A stretch of 64,000 nt of DNA. Source: Arthrobacter sp. ISL-28 (GTDB lineage: Bacteria > Actinomycetota > Actinomycetes > Actinomycetales > Micrococcaceae). Positions within the stretch are counted from its first letter, which is position 1. Every line of letters begins with the position of its first letter. A program made the position numbers and the translations under genes. This document shows positions 1-8,495 of the stretch, piece by piece. The notes beneath the pieces were generated by a model. That model did not search any database, was not told the DNA's origin, and was given only the letters and a program-made list of their open reading frames with translations. The stretch lies in assembly GCF_018613875.1 (NCBI RefSeq), contig NZ_JAGGPJ010000028.1, forward strand, positions 1-64,000, given 5' to 3'.

Positions 1-1
1 C

Positions 2-334
2 TGCCTGCGCGACTACATCCACGTCGTCGACCTCGCCGACGGCCACGTCGCAGCCCTGAACCACATCGCCGAACGAACCGGCGTGTTCCGCTGGAACCTC
101 GGCTCCGGCAAGGGCTCCTCGGTCCTGGAGGTCATCCAATCCTTCGAAAAAGCCCTCGGAAACCCCATCCCCTACGAAATCACCGGCCGCCGCGCCGGGG
201 ACCTCCCCGCCTTCTGGGCCGACCCCACCTCAGCCCTCGCCGACCTCTCCTGGTCCACCACCAAAACCCTGGACCAGATGTGCGAGGACCACTGGCGCTG
301 GCAAAAAAACAACCCCAACGGCTACACCGCCTAG
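2..334 (+). CDS. galE: UDP-glucose 4-epimerase, C-terminal part (truncated by window edge)
   Basis: The frame is open from base 2 and ends at a TAG at 332-334. It reads LRDYIHVVDLADGHVAAL, the hallmark of the GalE C-terminal half, followed by WNLGSGKGSSVLEV and an ending rich in Trp, Asp and His. GalE interconverts UDP-glucose and UDP-galactose in the cytoplasm with bound NAD. The N-terminal Rossmann part and catalytic Ser-Tyr-Lys lie outside the window. The downstream hairpin at 456-498 has its U tract on the other strand, so it serves the convergent citrate synthase gene. Family assignment is secure; a related sugar epimerase is a minor alternative. Confidence 0.9.
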   Translation, partial: CLRDYIHVVDLADGHVAALNHIAERTGVFRWNLGSGKGSSVLEVIQSFEKALGNPIPYEITGRRAGDLPAFWADPTSALADLSWSTTKTLDQMCEDHWRWQKNNPNGYTA

Positions 335-455
335 CACCGACTGCTCCGTAACTGCCCTTATCAGCACCGAAAAGGGCACAGGGCCCACACCGGAGGGTTC
401 CCTGGCCGAGCTTGTGAGGCGAGGGGGCCGGTGGGGACCGATCGATGACAAAAAT

Positions 456-498
456 ACGACGGCGGCCGCTCACCTGGAGGGTGAGCGGCCGCCGTCGT
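456..498 (-). terminator. Strong intrinsic terminator of gltA
   Basis: Bases 456-474 pair perfectly with 480-498, a 19-bp GC-rich stem around a 5-base loop. On the minus strand the stem is followed by A and then five Ts (from 451-455 and just beyond). It sits about 70 bases after the citrate synthase stop, as expected for a Rho-independent terminator. It may also stop galE transcripts, but the plus side lacks a T run. Confidence 0.88.
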
Positions 499-568
499 CG
501 TTCCGGCAGATAGGGCACATACCGGCGAGGGGCCCGAACCGAGCGTGCGAGGTTTGGGAGGTGGGGAT

Positions 569-1852
569 TTAGCGGGCCGGGTAGCTGCGCTCAGGCTCTC
601 CTGTGTAGAGCTGGCGCGGCCGGCCGATCTTTGTGGTGGGATCGCTGATCATTTCGCGCCACTGGGCGATCCAGCCCGGCAGGCGCCCGATCGCGAAGAG
701 CACGGTGAACATCTTCTCCGGGAAGCCCATGGCCTTGTAGATCAGGCCGGTGTAGAAGTCCACGTTCGGGTAGAGCTTGCGCTGGATGAAGTAGTCATCA
801 CCCAAGGCCTTCTCTTCGAGGCGCATGGCGATGTCCAGGAGCTCGTCATTGCCGCCGAGCTTGCTGAGGACCTCGTGGGCCGTGGCCTTGATGATCTTGG
901 CGCGGGGGTCGTAGTTCTTGTAGACGCGGTGTCCGAAGCCCATGAGGCGGACGCCGTCCTCCTTGTTCTTGACCTTCTCCATGTAGTCCTCGGGCTTGAT
1001 GCCGTCGGCCTGGATCTGGCGGAGCATCTTGAGTACTGCCTCGTTGGCACCGCCGTGGGCGGGACCGAAGAGGGCGTTGATGCCGGCGGACACGGAGGCG
1101 AAGAGGTTCGCGTTGGACGAACCGACCAGCCGGACGGTGGAGGTGGAACAGTTCTGCTCGTGGTCGGCGTGCAGAATGAGGAGGAGATCCAGCGCCTTGA
1201 CCACCACAGGGTCCAGCTCGTACTGCTCGGCCGGCAGCCCAAAGCTCAGGCGGAGGAAGTTCTCCACGAGGTTCATCGAGTTGTCCGGGTACAGCATCGG
1301 CTGCCCGATCGACTTCTTGTGCGCGTAGGCCGCAATGACCGGCAGCTTCGCCATCAGGCGGATGGTGGAGACTTCCACCTGCTCGGCGTTGAACGGGTCC
1401 AGCGAGTCCTGGTAGAACGTGGACAGCGCCGACACGGCGGACGAGAGCACGGGCATCGGGTGCGCATCGCGGGGGAAGCCGCTGAAGAAGCCCTTGAGCT
1501 CCTCGTGCAGCAGGGTGTGGTGGCGGATCCGCTGGTCAAAGGATTCCAGCTCGGTGGGGGTGGGCAGGTTGCCATAAATCAGCAGGTAGGAAACTTCCAG
1601 GAAGCTGGAGTGCTGGGCAAGCTGCTCGATGGGGTAGCCGCGGTAGCGCAGGATCCCTGCGTCGCCGTCGATGTAGGTGATTGCGGACGTGGTAGCCGCG
1701 GTGTTCATGAAGCCAGGGTCAAAGGCGACGGCGCCGGTCTGCTTAAGCAGTTTGGAAACGTCGTAGCCTTCGTTTCCCTCTACAACCTTGATGCGCGGGA
1801 GTTCGAGTTCGCCGCCTGCGTGGCGCAAGGTTGCGCTGGTGGTCTCAGTCAT
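569..1852 (-). CDS. gltA: Citrate synthase
   Basis: A 427-residue type II citrate synthase that condenses oxaloacetate with acetyl-CoA at the entry to the TCA cycle. Visible signatures are FDPGFMNTAATTSAITYIDG and GILRYRGYPIEQLA near the N-terminus, a central GPAHGGANEAVLKML block with the catalytic His, then MGFGHRVYKNYDPRA, and the NVDFYTGLIYKAMGFP stretch with the catalytic Asp region. I start at the ATG ending at 1852 because AAGGGGA lies 6-12 bases ahead of it. An in-frame ATG seven codons earlier has no ribosome binding site. It is monocistronic, with its own terminator downstream and three copies of a GTAGAAAG motif upstream. Confidence 0.96.
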   Translation of the reverse strand: MTETTSATLRHAGGELELPRIKVVEGNEGYDVSKLLKQTGAVAFDPGFMNTAATTSAITYIDGDAGILRYRGYPIEQLAQHSSFLEVSYLLIYGNLPTPTELESFDQRIRHHTLLHEELKGFFSGFPRDAHPMPVLSSAVSALSTFYQDSLDPFNAEQVEVSTIRLMAKLPVIAAYAHKKSIGQPMLYPDNSMNLVENFLRLSFGLPAEQYELDPVVVKALDLLLILHADHEQNCSTSTVRLVGSSNANLFASVSAGINALFGPAHGGANEAVLKMLRQIQADGIKPEDYMEKVKNKEDGVRLMGFGHRVYKNYDPRAKIIKATAHEVLSKLGGNDELLDIAMRLEEKALGDDYFIQRKLYPNVDFYTGLIYKAMGFPEKMFTVLFAIGRLPGWIAQWREMISDPTTKIGRPRQLYTGEPERSYPAR

Positions 1853-1883
1853 GGAGTCCCCTTCATGAGGCATCTGGGCCTCT

Positions 1884-2013
1884 GTAGAAAGCTTGATCCA
1901 ACATCAGGTGAGCCGCGCAGGGGCCCCGCACAGGCGGGACATCCAACGGCCGTGCCGCCTTCTTGTAGAAAGCCACCATTGATAGTCAGTTAAAAAGTAC
2001 CGCCACTTTCTAC
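1884..2013 (-). promoter_or_regulatory. Repeated GTAGAAAG motif upstream of gltA
   Basis: The octamer GTAGAAAG occurs at 1884-1891 and 1965-1972 on the plus strand and inverted (CTTTCTAC) at 2006-2013, all between dapC and gltA. The second and third copies form an inverted pair with a 33-base spacer. Three copies in 130 bases suggest a protein-binding region that controls gltA. No known regulator motif is matched with confidence. Confidence 0.4.
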
Positions 2014-2108
2014 CTGCCACTAATCCGGAACCGCCAAACGCCCCCTAAAACGCGTCACTTGTGGCGGGTGTCACACTCATTGTTACGGTGCGTCGGCCAC
2101 CGGCCGTG

Positions 2109-3257
2109 TCAGGCGGGGGCGGTGAGACGGGCGACGGCGGCGTCAATCCGCTCATCGGATCCCGTGAGGGCCACCCGCACGTAACCATTTCCAGCCTCGC
2201 CGTAAAAGACGCCCGGCCCGGCAACGATCCCGCGCTCCGCGAGCCGGGCAATCGTTTCCCAGGTGGCTTCACCGGCCGTCGACCAGAGATAGAGCCCGGC
2301 GTGGGAATCATGGATTGTCAGCCCGAAACTTTCCAGGGCGGGAACAATACGCTCCCGGCGCCCGCGGTACAGGTCTTTCTGCGCCTGCACGTGGGCGTCA
2401 TCCCCGAGCGCCACCCGCATTGCTTCCTGAATCGGATACGGCACGATCATGCCGGCATGCTTCCGGCTGTTCACGAGGTTGGCCATGATGGCGGAGTCGC
2501 CGGCGACGAAAGCTGCGCGGTAGCCGGCGAGGTTGGACTGTTTGCTCAGCGAGTAGATCGAAAGAAGTCCCTCATTGGAACCGTCCGAGACGCGCGGATC
2601 GAGGATGCTTGGTACGGCCTCCCCTCCGCGCTGAAGGTCCCATTCACCCCAGCCAAGCTCGGCGTAGCACTCATCCGAAGCCACGAGCGCGCCTAATTCA
2701 CGGGCCTGGTCCACAATCTTCGCCAGTGAGGCGGCACTCCGGACGCTTCCCGTGGGGTTGCCCGGCGAATTGACCCAAACAAGCCTGACCTTCGCACGGG
2801 TGGCGGCGTCGAGTTCATCGAGGTCGTCGGCGGCCACGGCCGTGGCGCCGGCAAAGGTGGCTCCGATGTCGTACGTCGGGTAAGCCACCGTGGGACGGAC
2901 CACGACGTCGCCGGGCTTCAGCCCCAGCAGGAACGGCAGCCAGGCCACGAGTTCCTTGGAGCCTACCGTGGGCATGACGTCGCGGGGGTCAAGGCCGTCC
3001 ACGCCGCGGCGCCGTGCGAACCATGCGGCGATGGCCTCACGGAGTGCGGGCGTGCCGTGGACAGTGGGATAGCCGGGAGCGTTGGCCGCGGCGCGAAGGG
3101 CTTCCTGGATCACCGCCGGGGTGGGGTCCACGGGCGTCCCGATCGACAGGTTGACCGCTCCGCCCGGGTATTCAGCGGCCCTCGCGGCGTAGGGAGCCAT
3201 GGCCTCCCAGGGGTAATCGGGAAGGCTCAGGCCGAAACTGCGTACAGCTGTAGTCAC
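2109..3257 (-). CDS. dapC: Succinyldiaminopimelate transaminase
   Basis: A 382-residue class I PLP aminotransferase of the actinobacterial DapC type. It transfers an amino group from glutamate to N-succinyl-2-amino-6-oxopimelate in the succinylase route to meso-diaminopimelate and lysine. Seen: FGLSLPDYPWEAMAPY at the start, NLSIGTPVDPTP, WVNSPGNPTGS for the cofactor pocket, SDECYAELGW, and IYSLSKQSNLAGYR with the Schiff-base lysine. It lies 9 bases after fdxA on the same strand, an arrangement conserved in many actinobacteria and a sign of co-transcription. Length and start match the family. Confidence 0.93.
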   Translation of the reverse strand: MTTAVRSFGLSLPDYPWEAMAPYAARAAEYPGGAVNLSIGTPVDPTPAVIQEALRAAANAPGYPTVHGTPALREAIAAWFARRRGVDGLDPRDVMPTVGSKELVAWLPFLLGLKPGDVVVRPTVAYPTYDIGATFAGATAVAADDLDELDAATRAKVRLVWVNSPGNPTGSVRSAASLAKIVDQARELGALVASDECYAELGWGEWDLQRGGEAVPSILDPRVSDGSNEGLLSIYSLSKQSNLAGYRAAFVAGDSAIMANLVNSRKHAGMIVPYPIQEAMRVALGDDAHVQAQKDLYRGRRERIVPALESFGLTIHDSHAGLYLWSTAGEATWETIARLAERGIVAGPGVFYGEAGNGYVRVALTGSDERIDAAVARLTAPA

Positions 3258-3266
3258 CTACGCGCC

Positions 3267-3593
3267 TCAGTGGTCCTGGTTCTGCGGCGGCAGTGCTGCA
3301 ATCATCGGATGGTCCGTGTGGGTGTTGCCGACCTTTGCGGCACCGCCCGGGGAGCCGAGTTCATCGAAGAACTCAACGTTGGCCTTGTAGTAGTCGGCCC
3401 ACTCTTCCGGGGTGTCGTCCTCGTAGTAGATGGCCTCGACCGGGCAGACAGGCTCGCATGCGCCGCAGTCAACGCATTCATCGGGATGGATATAGAGGGA
3501 ACGCTCGCCTTCGTAGATGCAATCGACGGGGCACTCCTCAATGCATGCCTTGTCCTTGACATCTACACACGGCTGCGCGATTACGTACGTCAC
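3267..3593 (-). CDS. fdxA: 7Fe ferredoxin (3Fe-4S/4Fe-4S)
   Basis: A 108-residue low-potential ferredoxin. The N-terminal CVDVKDKACIEECPVDC run supplies ligands for the [3Fe-4S] and second cluster. CVDCGACEPVCPVEAI supplies the [4Fe-4S] ligands. The C-terminal tail with EEWADYYKANVEFFDELGSPGGA is typical of actinobacterial FdxA/FdxC. It is a soluble electron carrier. It is the promoter-proximal gene of an fdxA-dapC unit. All cluster cysteines are present. Confidence 0.95.
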   Translation of the reverse strand: MTYVIAQPCVDVKDKACIEECPVDCIYEGERSLYIHPDECVDCGACEPVCPVEAIYYEDDTPEEWADYYKANVEFFDELGSPGGAAKVGNTHTDHPMIAALPPQNQDH

Positions 3594-3744
3594 GTCCCTT
3601 GCCTCTCCACGTTGGTCCCGGCGGCTGGCCGGTGTTGCTTCCGGTCTACACGCCGGTCTATCGACTTCCGAGCCTATTATCTCCCAGTCCCGTTCCGCGA
3701 ACGAAGCGGCGCGTCATACTCGGGAGGCGGCATACGATGAACGC

Positions 3745-3987
3745 GTGATTCCAACCTCACCTTCGCCCCGCGAATTCCTGGCCACCGCGTCTCCTGGGAC
3801 GCGGGTGGTGGTGCGCTACAGGATCGACGGCGGGTTCACGGACGCGCTGGGAGACCTCCTGGAGTGCGGCGCAAGTGCCTGCACCGTGCGAACCCGCAGC
3901 GCCGACGTCGTGATTCACCTCGACCTCGTCGTCGCCGCCAAACAGGTGCCGCCGCCCCCGCGGCGCAGCGCGCGCCCCGGAATCTGA
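3745..3987 (+). CDS. Small Sm-like domain protein, acetyltransferase N-terminal module type
   Basis: An 80-residue protein beginning at GTG 3745 (VIPTSPSPREFLATAS). The core, GTRVVVRYRIDGGFTDALGDLLE then TVRTRSADVVIHLDLVVAAKQVPPPP, looks like the short beta-barrel module found ahead of the GNAT domain in some actinobacterial acetyltransferases. No catalytic GNAT domain follows, so the function is unknown. A TACGAT at 3733-3738 is well placed for a transcript starting at the GTG itself, that is, a leaderless message (inference). The frame is open further upstream, but that part runs antisense to fdxA and looks non-coding. It diverges from fdxA. Confidence 0.6.
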   Translation: MIPTSPSPREFLATASPGTRVVVRYRIDGGFTDALGDLLECGASACTVRTRSADVVIHLDLVVAAKQVPPPPRRSARPGI

Positions 3988-3994
3988 CATGCGG

Positions 3995-5314
3995 TCAGTT
4001 GCCTTCGACCTGGTCCGGCAGTTTGCTCATCCCCATCAGCGGTGAGAACACCACCGGTGCGGCCGCCAGGAAACTGCCGGCCGTGCCGATCCAGATCACG
4101 GCCACAAGTCCGATGTGCTCCGCGAGGAGCCCGGAAGCGAGTGCCGCGAGCGGCATGACTCCCCAGACGACGAACCGGATGGACGCGTTCATCCTCCCCA
4201 GGAGCCGCGGCGGACACACACGTTGCCGCATGCTGAGCTGCATGATGTTGTAGACGAGGACTACGAACCCGAAGCAGAACTCGTGCAGGAGCAACAGCGC
4301 GAGTCCAATCCCGGGCTGTGTGACCATGGCCGCCACAGGCACGGGCACTAGGAACACCGAGCTGGCAACGGCGCAAAGAGGAATAACTGTGCCCTCGCCC
4401 AGCCAGACGGCCAGGCGCGGAGCCGCCATGGCGCCCAGCAGGCCGCCAACGGCGCCCGCCCCCATGATCAGGCCCATCCCCTGCGGCCCGAGTCCCAGGT
4501 CCCTCAGGATCAGCACCGGCATCATGGTGAAGATCAGCATGCCGCAAAAGTTCATGGCCCCCGTGCAGGCGGCAATGCGGCTGATCAACGGATGCCGGAC
4601 CACGTAAGCCAGTCCTTCTTTGATCTCGGCGTTTAAGGGGCGCCGGTCAGCCGCCGGGACAGCCATCTCGCGATCACGGGTCCGGGTGAGGAACACGGCG
4701 GAGAGCAGGTAGCCGAGGGCCTCCCCCACGAACAGCACCGGTGCCGTGACCACGGTCAGCACTAGTCCTCCCGCGGCGGGTCCTCCAATTCTGGCTATTT
4801 GGGCCGTTGCTTCCAGTTTGGAGTTGGCCTGGCCGACGTTGCCGGGGGCAACGAGGACCGGAACATAGCTCTGGTACGACACTTCGAAAAACACCGTCGC
4901 CGTGCCTGCGATCGCGGCAATGACATACAGATGCCAGATCTGGAGCATTCCGCCCCACCAGAGCAGCGGAACGGCGGCCATCGCCGCCGCCCTGGCAAGG
5001 TCGGCTGCGATCATGGTCCGCCGCTTCAGCCAGCGGTCTACCCAGGCGCCGGCCGGGAGCCCCACAACAAGGAACGCAACCAGGCCGGCGGCATTCAGCA
5101 CGCCGACCTCAAATTCCGTGGCACGCAACATGGCCACGGCGAGTACCGGAAGCGCCAACTGTCCGATCTGGGCACCGAGCTGTGACATGGCATGGCCCGC
5201 CCAGAAGGTGGTGAAGTTGCGGTCCAGCAAGAGGGAACCGGTTTCTTCACCTGCCGCTGTTGGTTCGGCCGTCACCGCATCAGTTTCCAGCCGCGATTGA
5301 TATATGTCAATCAC
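3995..5314 (-). CDS. MFS transporter, EntS/MFS_3-like exporter
   Basis: A 439-residue integral membrane protein with about 12 hydrophobic segments and the MFS loop motif DRWLKRRTMIAADLARA after helix 2-3. NFTTFWAGHAMSQLGAQIGQLALP starts the fold. Proteins of this subfamily export drugs or siderophores by proton antiport. The GTG at 5314 is the likely start, though a GTG at codon 14 is possible. It diverges from an ArsR-type regulator after only 23 bases, and a near-palindrome covers the shared promoter. That arrangement suggests regulator-controlled efflux. The substrate cannot be told from sequence. Confidence 0.85.
   Translation of the reverse strand: MIDIYQSRLETDAVTAEPTAAGEETGSLLLDRNFTTFWAGHAMSQLGAQIGQLALPVLAVAMLRATEFEVGVLNAAGLVAFLVVGLPAGAWVDRWLKRRTMIAADLARAAAMAAVPLLWWGGMLQIWHLYVIAAIAGTATVFFEVSYQSYVPVLVAPGNVGQANSKLEATAQIARIGGPAAGGLVLTVVTAPVLFVGEALGYLLSAVFLTRTRDREMAVPAADRRPLNAEIKEGLAYVVRHPLISRIAACTGAMNFCGMLIFTMMPVLILRDLGLGPQGMGLIMGAGAVGGLLGAMAAPRLAVWLGEGTVIPLCAVASSVFLVPVPVAAMVTQPGIGLALLLLHEFCFGFVVLVYNIMQLSMRQRVCPPRLLGRMNASIRFVVWGVMPLAALASGLLAEHIGLVAVIWIGTAGSFLAAAPVVFSPLMGMSKLPDQVEGN
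5296..5311. promoter_or_regulatory. Operator-like palindrome between MFS and ArsR genes
   Basis: The 16 bases ATTGATATATGTCAAT are symmetric at 14 of 16 positions and lie 26 bases before the ArsR ATG and directly before the MFS start codon. A -10-like TAGACT at 5326-5331 puts the regulator's transcript start near its ATG at 5338, so it may be leaderless. Binding by the adjacent ArsR-type protein is an inference from position. Confidence 0.5.
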
Positions 5315-5337
5315 TTATTGCTGGCTAGACTTGCGCT

Positions 5338-5847
5338 ATGACACCCCCTCCTGAGGGCGACGAAGCCGATCTACTGGCGAAGGGCCGCGCGCTCAGTTCC
5401 CCGCTCAGGCTGCGGATTCTCCGTTTATGTCTTCACCAGGCCCGGACCAACAAGGAGATCGCCGAAATCCTGGGGATTAACCCTGCCTCCAGCCTTCACC
5501 ACGTCCGCACCCTGGTGCGCACCGGGTTCCTGCTGGCGGAGGAGCGCCGGAAGGGGCGCCGGGGGGCTGCCGAGGTGCCGTACATCGCCAGCCGCAAGTC
5601 CTGGCGCGCGCCGGTGAACAACGTCTCCCCCATCCTTATCGAGACTTTCCTGCAGGAAACCCGGGATCTACCGCCGGAGGACATCGAGGTCTGGCGGCTT
5701 GGCGTGAAATTCAACGCCGCCCGCCGGGAGGAGATGCTGGGGAAGCTCCGCGCGGTGCTGGACGAGTATATGGCGCTTCCTCCAGACGACGACGGCGAGG
5801 CCACGTCGCTGATGATCGCCCACCACCGGGACCCGACAGCGGACTAG
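5338..5847 (+). CDS. ArsR-type winged-helix transcriptional regulator
   Basis: A 169-residue regulator. Residues about 10-75 form a winged helix: ALSSPLRLRILRLCLHQ, then ARTNKEIAEILGINPASSLHHVRTLVRTGFL with the recognition helix, and a basic wing EERRKGRRGA. The C-terminal half (VSPILIETFLQETRDLPPEDI onward) is a likely ligand or dimer region. There are no clear cysteine metal-binding sites, so an organic ligand is more likely than a metal. It is divergent from the MFS exporter it probably represses. Its stop shares a CTAG with the convergent membrane-protein gene. Confidence 0.82.
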   Translation: MTPPPEGDEADLLAKGRALSSPLRLRILRLCLHQARTNKEIAEILGINPASSLHHVRTLVRTGFLLAEERRKGRRGAAEVPYIASRKSWRAPVNNVSPILIETFLQETRDLPPEDIEVWRLGVKFNAARREEMLGKLRAVLDEYMALPPDDDGEATSLMIAHHRDPTAD

Positions 5848-6260
5848 GCTTGTGCCCCGGCCGCAGGGGCCGGAACCTGCGCCGCCGGCTTCCGGCGGCG
5901 ATACCGCCGGCACCAGGCAAGCATCAGCACGGTGACGACCACTATTCCGTACACCCAGATGTTCCCGGCCAGATCGCCGGCTATCAGCCGCTTTCCGGGC
6001 ACCATTGCCGACCACCACCCTGCCAGGAGATAGCAGAGGACCCCGGCGACCGCCGTCGGGACCAGGGAGCGGAAGGAAGCGCCCAGGAAAAGCTGAACGC
6101 AGCCCAGCAACACCAGTGCGGCCAACGCGCCCAGAGGCAGCACGACGCCGGCCGTCACTAACTCCTGGCGGTGCAGTGCCGTGCCCGCCATGGCAGCAAA
6201 AAGAGCTGCCGGCACGGCGGCGGCCAGACCGCCTGCCATGCCGGCAGCTCTCTTATTCAC
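5844..6260 (-). CDS. Four-helix membrane protein of unknown function
   Basis: From GTG 6260 this encodes 138 residues (VNKRAAGMAGGLAAAVPAAL...). Four hydrophobic segments are visible: the N-terminal AAVPAALFAAMAG, then VVLPLGALAALVLLGCV, AVAGVLCYLLAGWW, and WVYGIVVVTVLMLAW. A basic, alanine-rich tail follows. It begins 35 bases after the typA stop on the same strand and is probably co-transcribed. An open frame further upstream overlaps typA and is unlikely to be used. It ends in a 4-base convergent overlap with the ArsR gene. No family was recognised. Confidence 0.65.
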   Translation of the reverse strand: MNKRAAGMAGGLAAAVPAALFAAMAGTALHRQELVTAGVVLPLGALAALVLLGCVQLFLGASFRSLVPTAVAGVLCYLLAGWWSAMVPGKRLIAGDLAGNIWVYGIVVVTVLMLAWCRRYRRRKPAAQVPAPAAGAQA

Positions 6261-6294
6261 GGATGGATCCGTCGTGCGGAACGGAACGCGCGGG

Positions 6295-8223
6295 TTATGC
6301 CCGCGCCCTGGCGCGGGTGGCCTTGGCACGCTCGTTCGAGTCGAGGATGAGCTTACGGATTCGGATGGCCTCCGGGGTAACCTCAACGCACTCGTCTTCG
6401 CGGGCGAATTCGAGGGACTCTTCGAGGGTCAGGTCGCGCGGCGGCGTCAGGTTCTCGAAGGTGTCGGAAGAAGCGGCACGCATGTTGGTGAGCTTCTTTT
6501 CCTTGGTGATGTTGACGTCCATGTCGTCGGCGCGGGAGTTCTCGCCCACGATCATGCCTTCGTATACCTCGGACGTCGGCTTGACGAAGAAGGAGCCGCG
6601 CTCCTGCAGGTTGATCATGGCGAAGGGCGTGACGACGCCCGCACGGTCGGCAATCATCGAACCGTTGGTGCGGTATTCGATCGGGCCGGCCCACGGCTCG
6701 TAGCCTTCGGAAATGGAGGACGCGATGCCTGCGCCGCGGGTGTCCGTGAGGAACTTGGTGCGGAAACCGATCAGGCCACGGGCCGGAACGATGAACTCCA
6801 TGCGGCACCAGCCGGTGCCGTGGTTGGCCATGTTGGTCATGCGGCCCTTGCGGGCGGCCATGAGCTGCGTGACGGCGCCGAGGTACTCTTCCGGCACGTC
6901 GATGGTCATATGCTCCATCGGCTCGTGGATCTTGCCGTCGATGGTCTTGGTGACAACCTGCGGCTTGCCGACGGTCAGTTCGAAGCCTTCGCGGCGCATC
7001 TGCTCCACGAGGATGGCCAGCGCGAGCTCTCCACGGCCCTGAACTTCCCAGGCGTCAGGACGCTCGGTGGGGAGCACCTTGATGGAGACGTTACCGATCA
7101 GTTCCTTGTCCAGGCGGTCCTTCACCTGGCGCGCGGTGACCTTGGCGCCCTTGACCTTGCCGGCCAGCGGGGAGGTGTTGATACCGATGGTCATGGAGAT
7201 CGCGGGATCGTCCACCGTGATCAGCGGCAGCGGCTGCGGGTTCTCGGCGTCGGTCAGGGTCTCACCAATGGTGATTTCCTCGATGCCGGCAACAGCCACG
7301 ATTTCACCGGGACCGGCAGACTCTGCGGGAACGCGGTCCAGTGCCTTGGTGGCCAGCAGTTCGGTGATCTTAACGTTCTTGAGCTCACCATTCGCACGTG
7401 CCCAGGCGACGGTCTGGCCCTTGCGCAGGGTGCCGTTGTAGATGCGGAGCAGCGCAAGGCGGCCAAGGAACGGCGAGGCGTCCAGGTTGGTCACGTGGGC
7501 CTGCAGCACGCCATCCGGGTTGTACGTGGGTGCCGGGATGTGCTCGACGATGGTCTTGAACAGCGGCTCGAGGTCCTCGTTCTCAGGCGCGGTGCCGTCA
7601 GCCGGCTGTTCGAGGGAAGCGCGGCCAACCTTGGCGGCTGCGTAAACCACGGGAACTTCGAGGATCTTGTCCAGGTCCAGATCGGGAACTTCGTCAGCCA
7701 GGTCCGAAGCCAAGCCGAGGAGCAGGTCCATGGACTCGTGGACAACTTCCTCGATGCGGGCGTCGGGGCGGTCCGTCTTGTTGACCAGCAGGATGACCGG
7801 CAGGTGTGCGGCAAGGGCCTTGCGGAGCACGAAGCGGGTCTGCGGCAGCGGCCCCTCGGAGGCGTCCACGAGAAGGACAACGCCATCCACCATGGACAGG
7901 CCGCGCTCAACCTCGCCACCGAAGTCGGCGTGGCCGGGGGTGTCGATCACGTTGATGGTAATGGTCTCGCCGTTGGAGGACGGGCCGTTGTAGGCGACGG
8001 TCGTGTTCTTGGCGAGGATGGTGATGCCCTTTTCGCGCTCCAGGTCGCCGGAGTCCATGACCCGGTCCTCGAGGTGGTTGTGGGCGGCAAAGGAATTGGT
8101 CTGCTTGAGCATGGCGTCGACCAGGGTGGTCTTGCCGTGGTCAACGTGGGCCACAATCGCGACGTTGCGCAGGTCACTGCGTGACGCAGTGGCTACCGCA
8201 GTGTTGGTGGTGGTTTCAGACAT
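6295..8223 (-). CDS. typA: Translational GTPase TypA/BipA
   Basis: A 642-residue ribosome-binding GTPase of the EF-G family. G1 AHVDHGKTTLVDAM, G2/G3 NVIDTPGHADFGGEV and G4 NKTDRPDAR are all intact near the N-terminus. Beta-barrel domain 2, two EF-G-like alpha/beta domains and the BipA-specific C-terminal domain (RGSFFVKPTSEVYEGMIVGE) follow. In other bacteria it aids 50S assembly and stress growth. An N-terminal MSETTTNTAVATASRSDLRN extension is usual in Arthrobacter relatives. Long antisense frames here are GC artefacts. Confidence 0.96.
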   Translation of the reverse strand: MSETTTNTAVATASRSDLRNVAIVAHVDHGKTTLVDAMLKQTNSFAAHNHLEDRVMDSGDLEREKGITILAKNTTVAYNGPSSNGETITINVIDTPGHADFGGEVERGLSMVDGVVLLVDASEGPLPQTRFVLRKALAAHLPVILLVNKTDRPDARIEEVVHESMDLLLGLASDLADEVPDLDLDKILEVPVVYAAAKVGRASLEQPADGTAPENEDLEPLFKTIVEHIPAPTYNPDGVLQAHVTNLDASPFLGRLALLRIYNGTLRKGQTVAWARANGELKNVKITELLATKALDRVPAESAGPGEIVAVAGIEEITIGETLTDAENPQPLPLITVDDPAISMTIGINTSPLAGKVKGAKVTARQVKDRLDKELIGNVSIKVLPTERPDAWEVQGRGELALAILVEQMRREGFELTVGKPQVVTKTIDGKIHEPMEHMTIDVPEEYLGAVTQLMAARKGRMTNMANHGTGWCRMEFIVPARGLIGFRTKFLTDTRGAGIASSISEGYEPWAGPIEYRTNGSMIADRAGVVTPFAMINLQERGSFFVKPTSEVYEGMIVGENSRADDMDVNITKEKKLTNMRAASSDTFENLTPPRDLTLEESLEFAREDECVEVTPEAIRIRKLILDSNERAKATRARARA

Positions 8224-8495
8224 GCGTTATTGCTCGATTCAGTGGTGAAGTCAGCTGTTGTATCGCGACATTTCCAACCGGAACGCACGACGGATCAGAC
8301 CCTTTAACACAGGGCACCTACAGCTAGTCTAAACGCTCGCCCATTTATTGGCCTAAAATCCGAACGCACACCCTTTCCGGCCTGTTACCAAATCGTGAAT
8401 CCCGCAGGCCCGTCACGTGAGCAAAATCACTGGCTTTTCCTGAACTGATCCACCACTATTGCTTGGAACACTACGAACAGGCCAGGAGTCCACGG

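Noticed and set aside
545..1993. 482-codon open frame opposite gltA
   Set aside because: Same antisense GC effect; no ribosome binding site and Val/Leu/Gly-rich nonsense translation.
6181..8184. 667-codon open frame opposite typA
   Set aside because: It mirrors the typA codons. High GC makes stops rare in this antisense frame, and its translation has no family motif.
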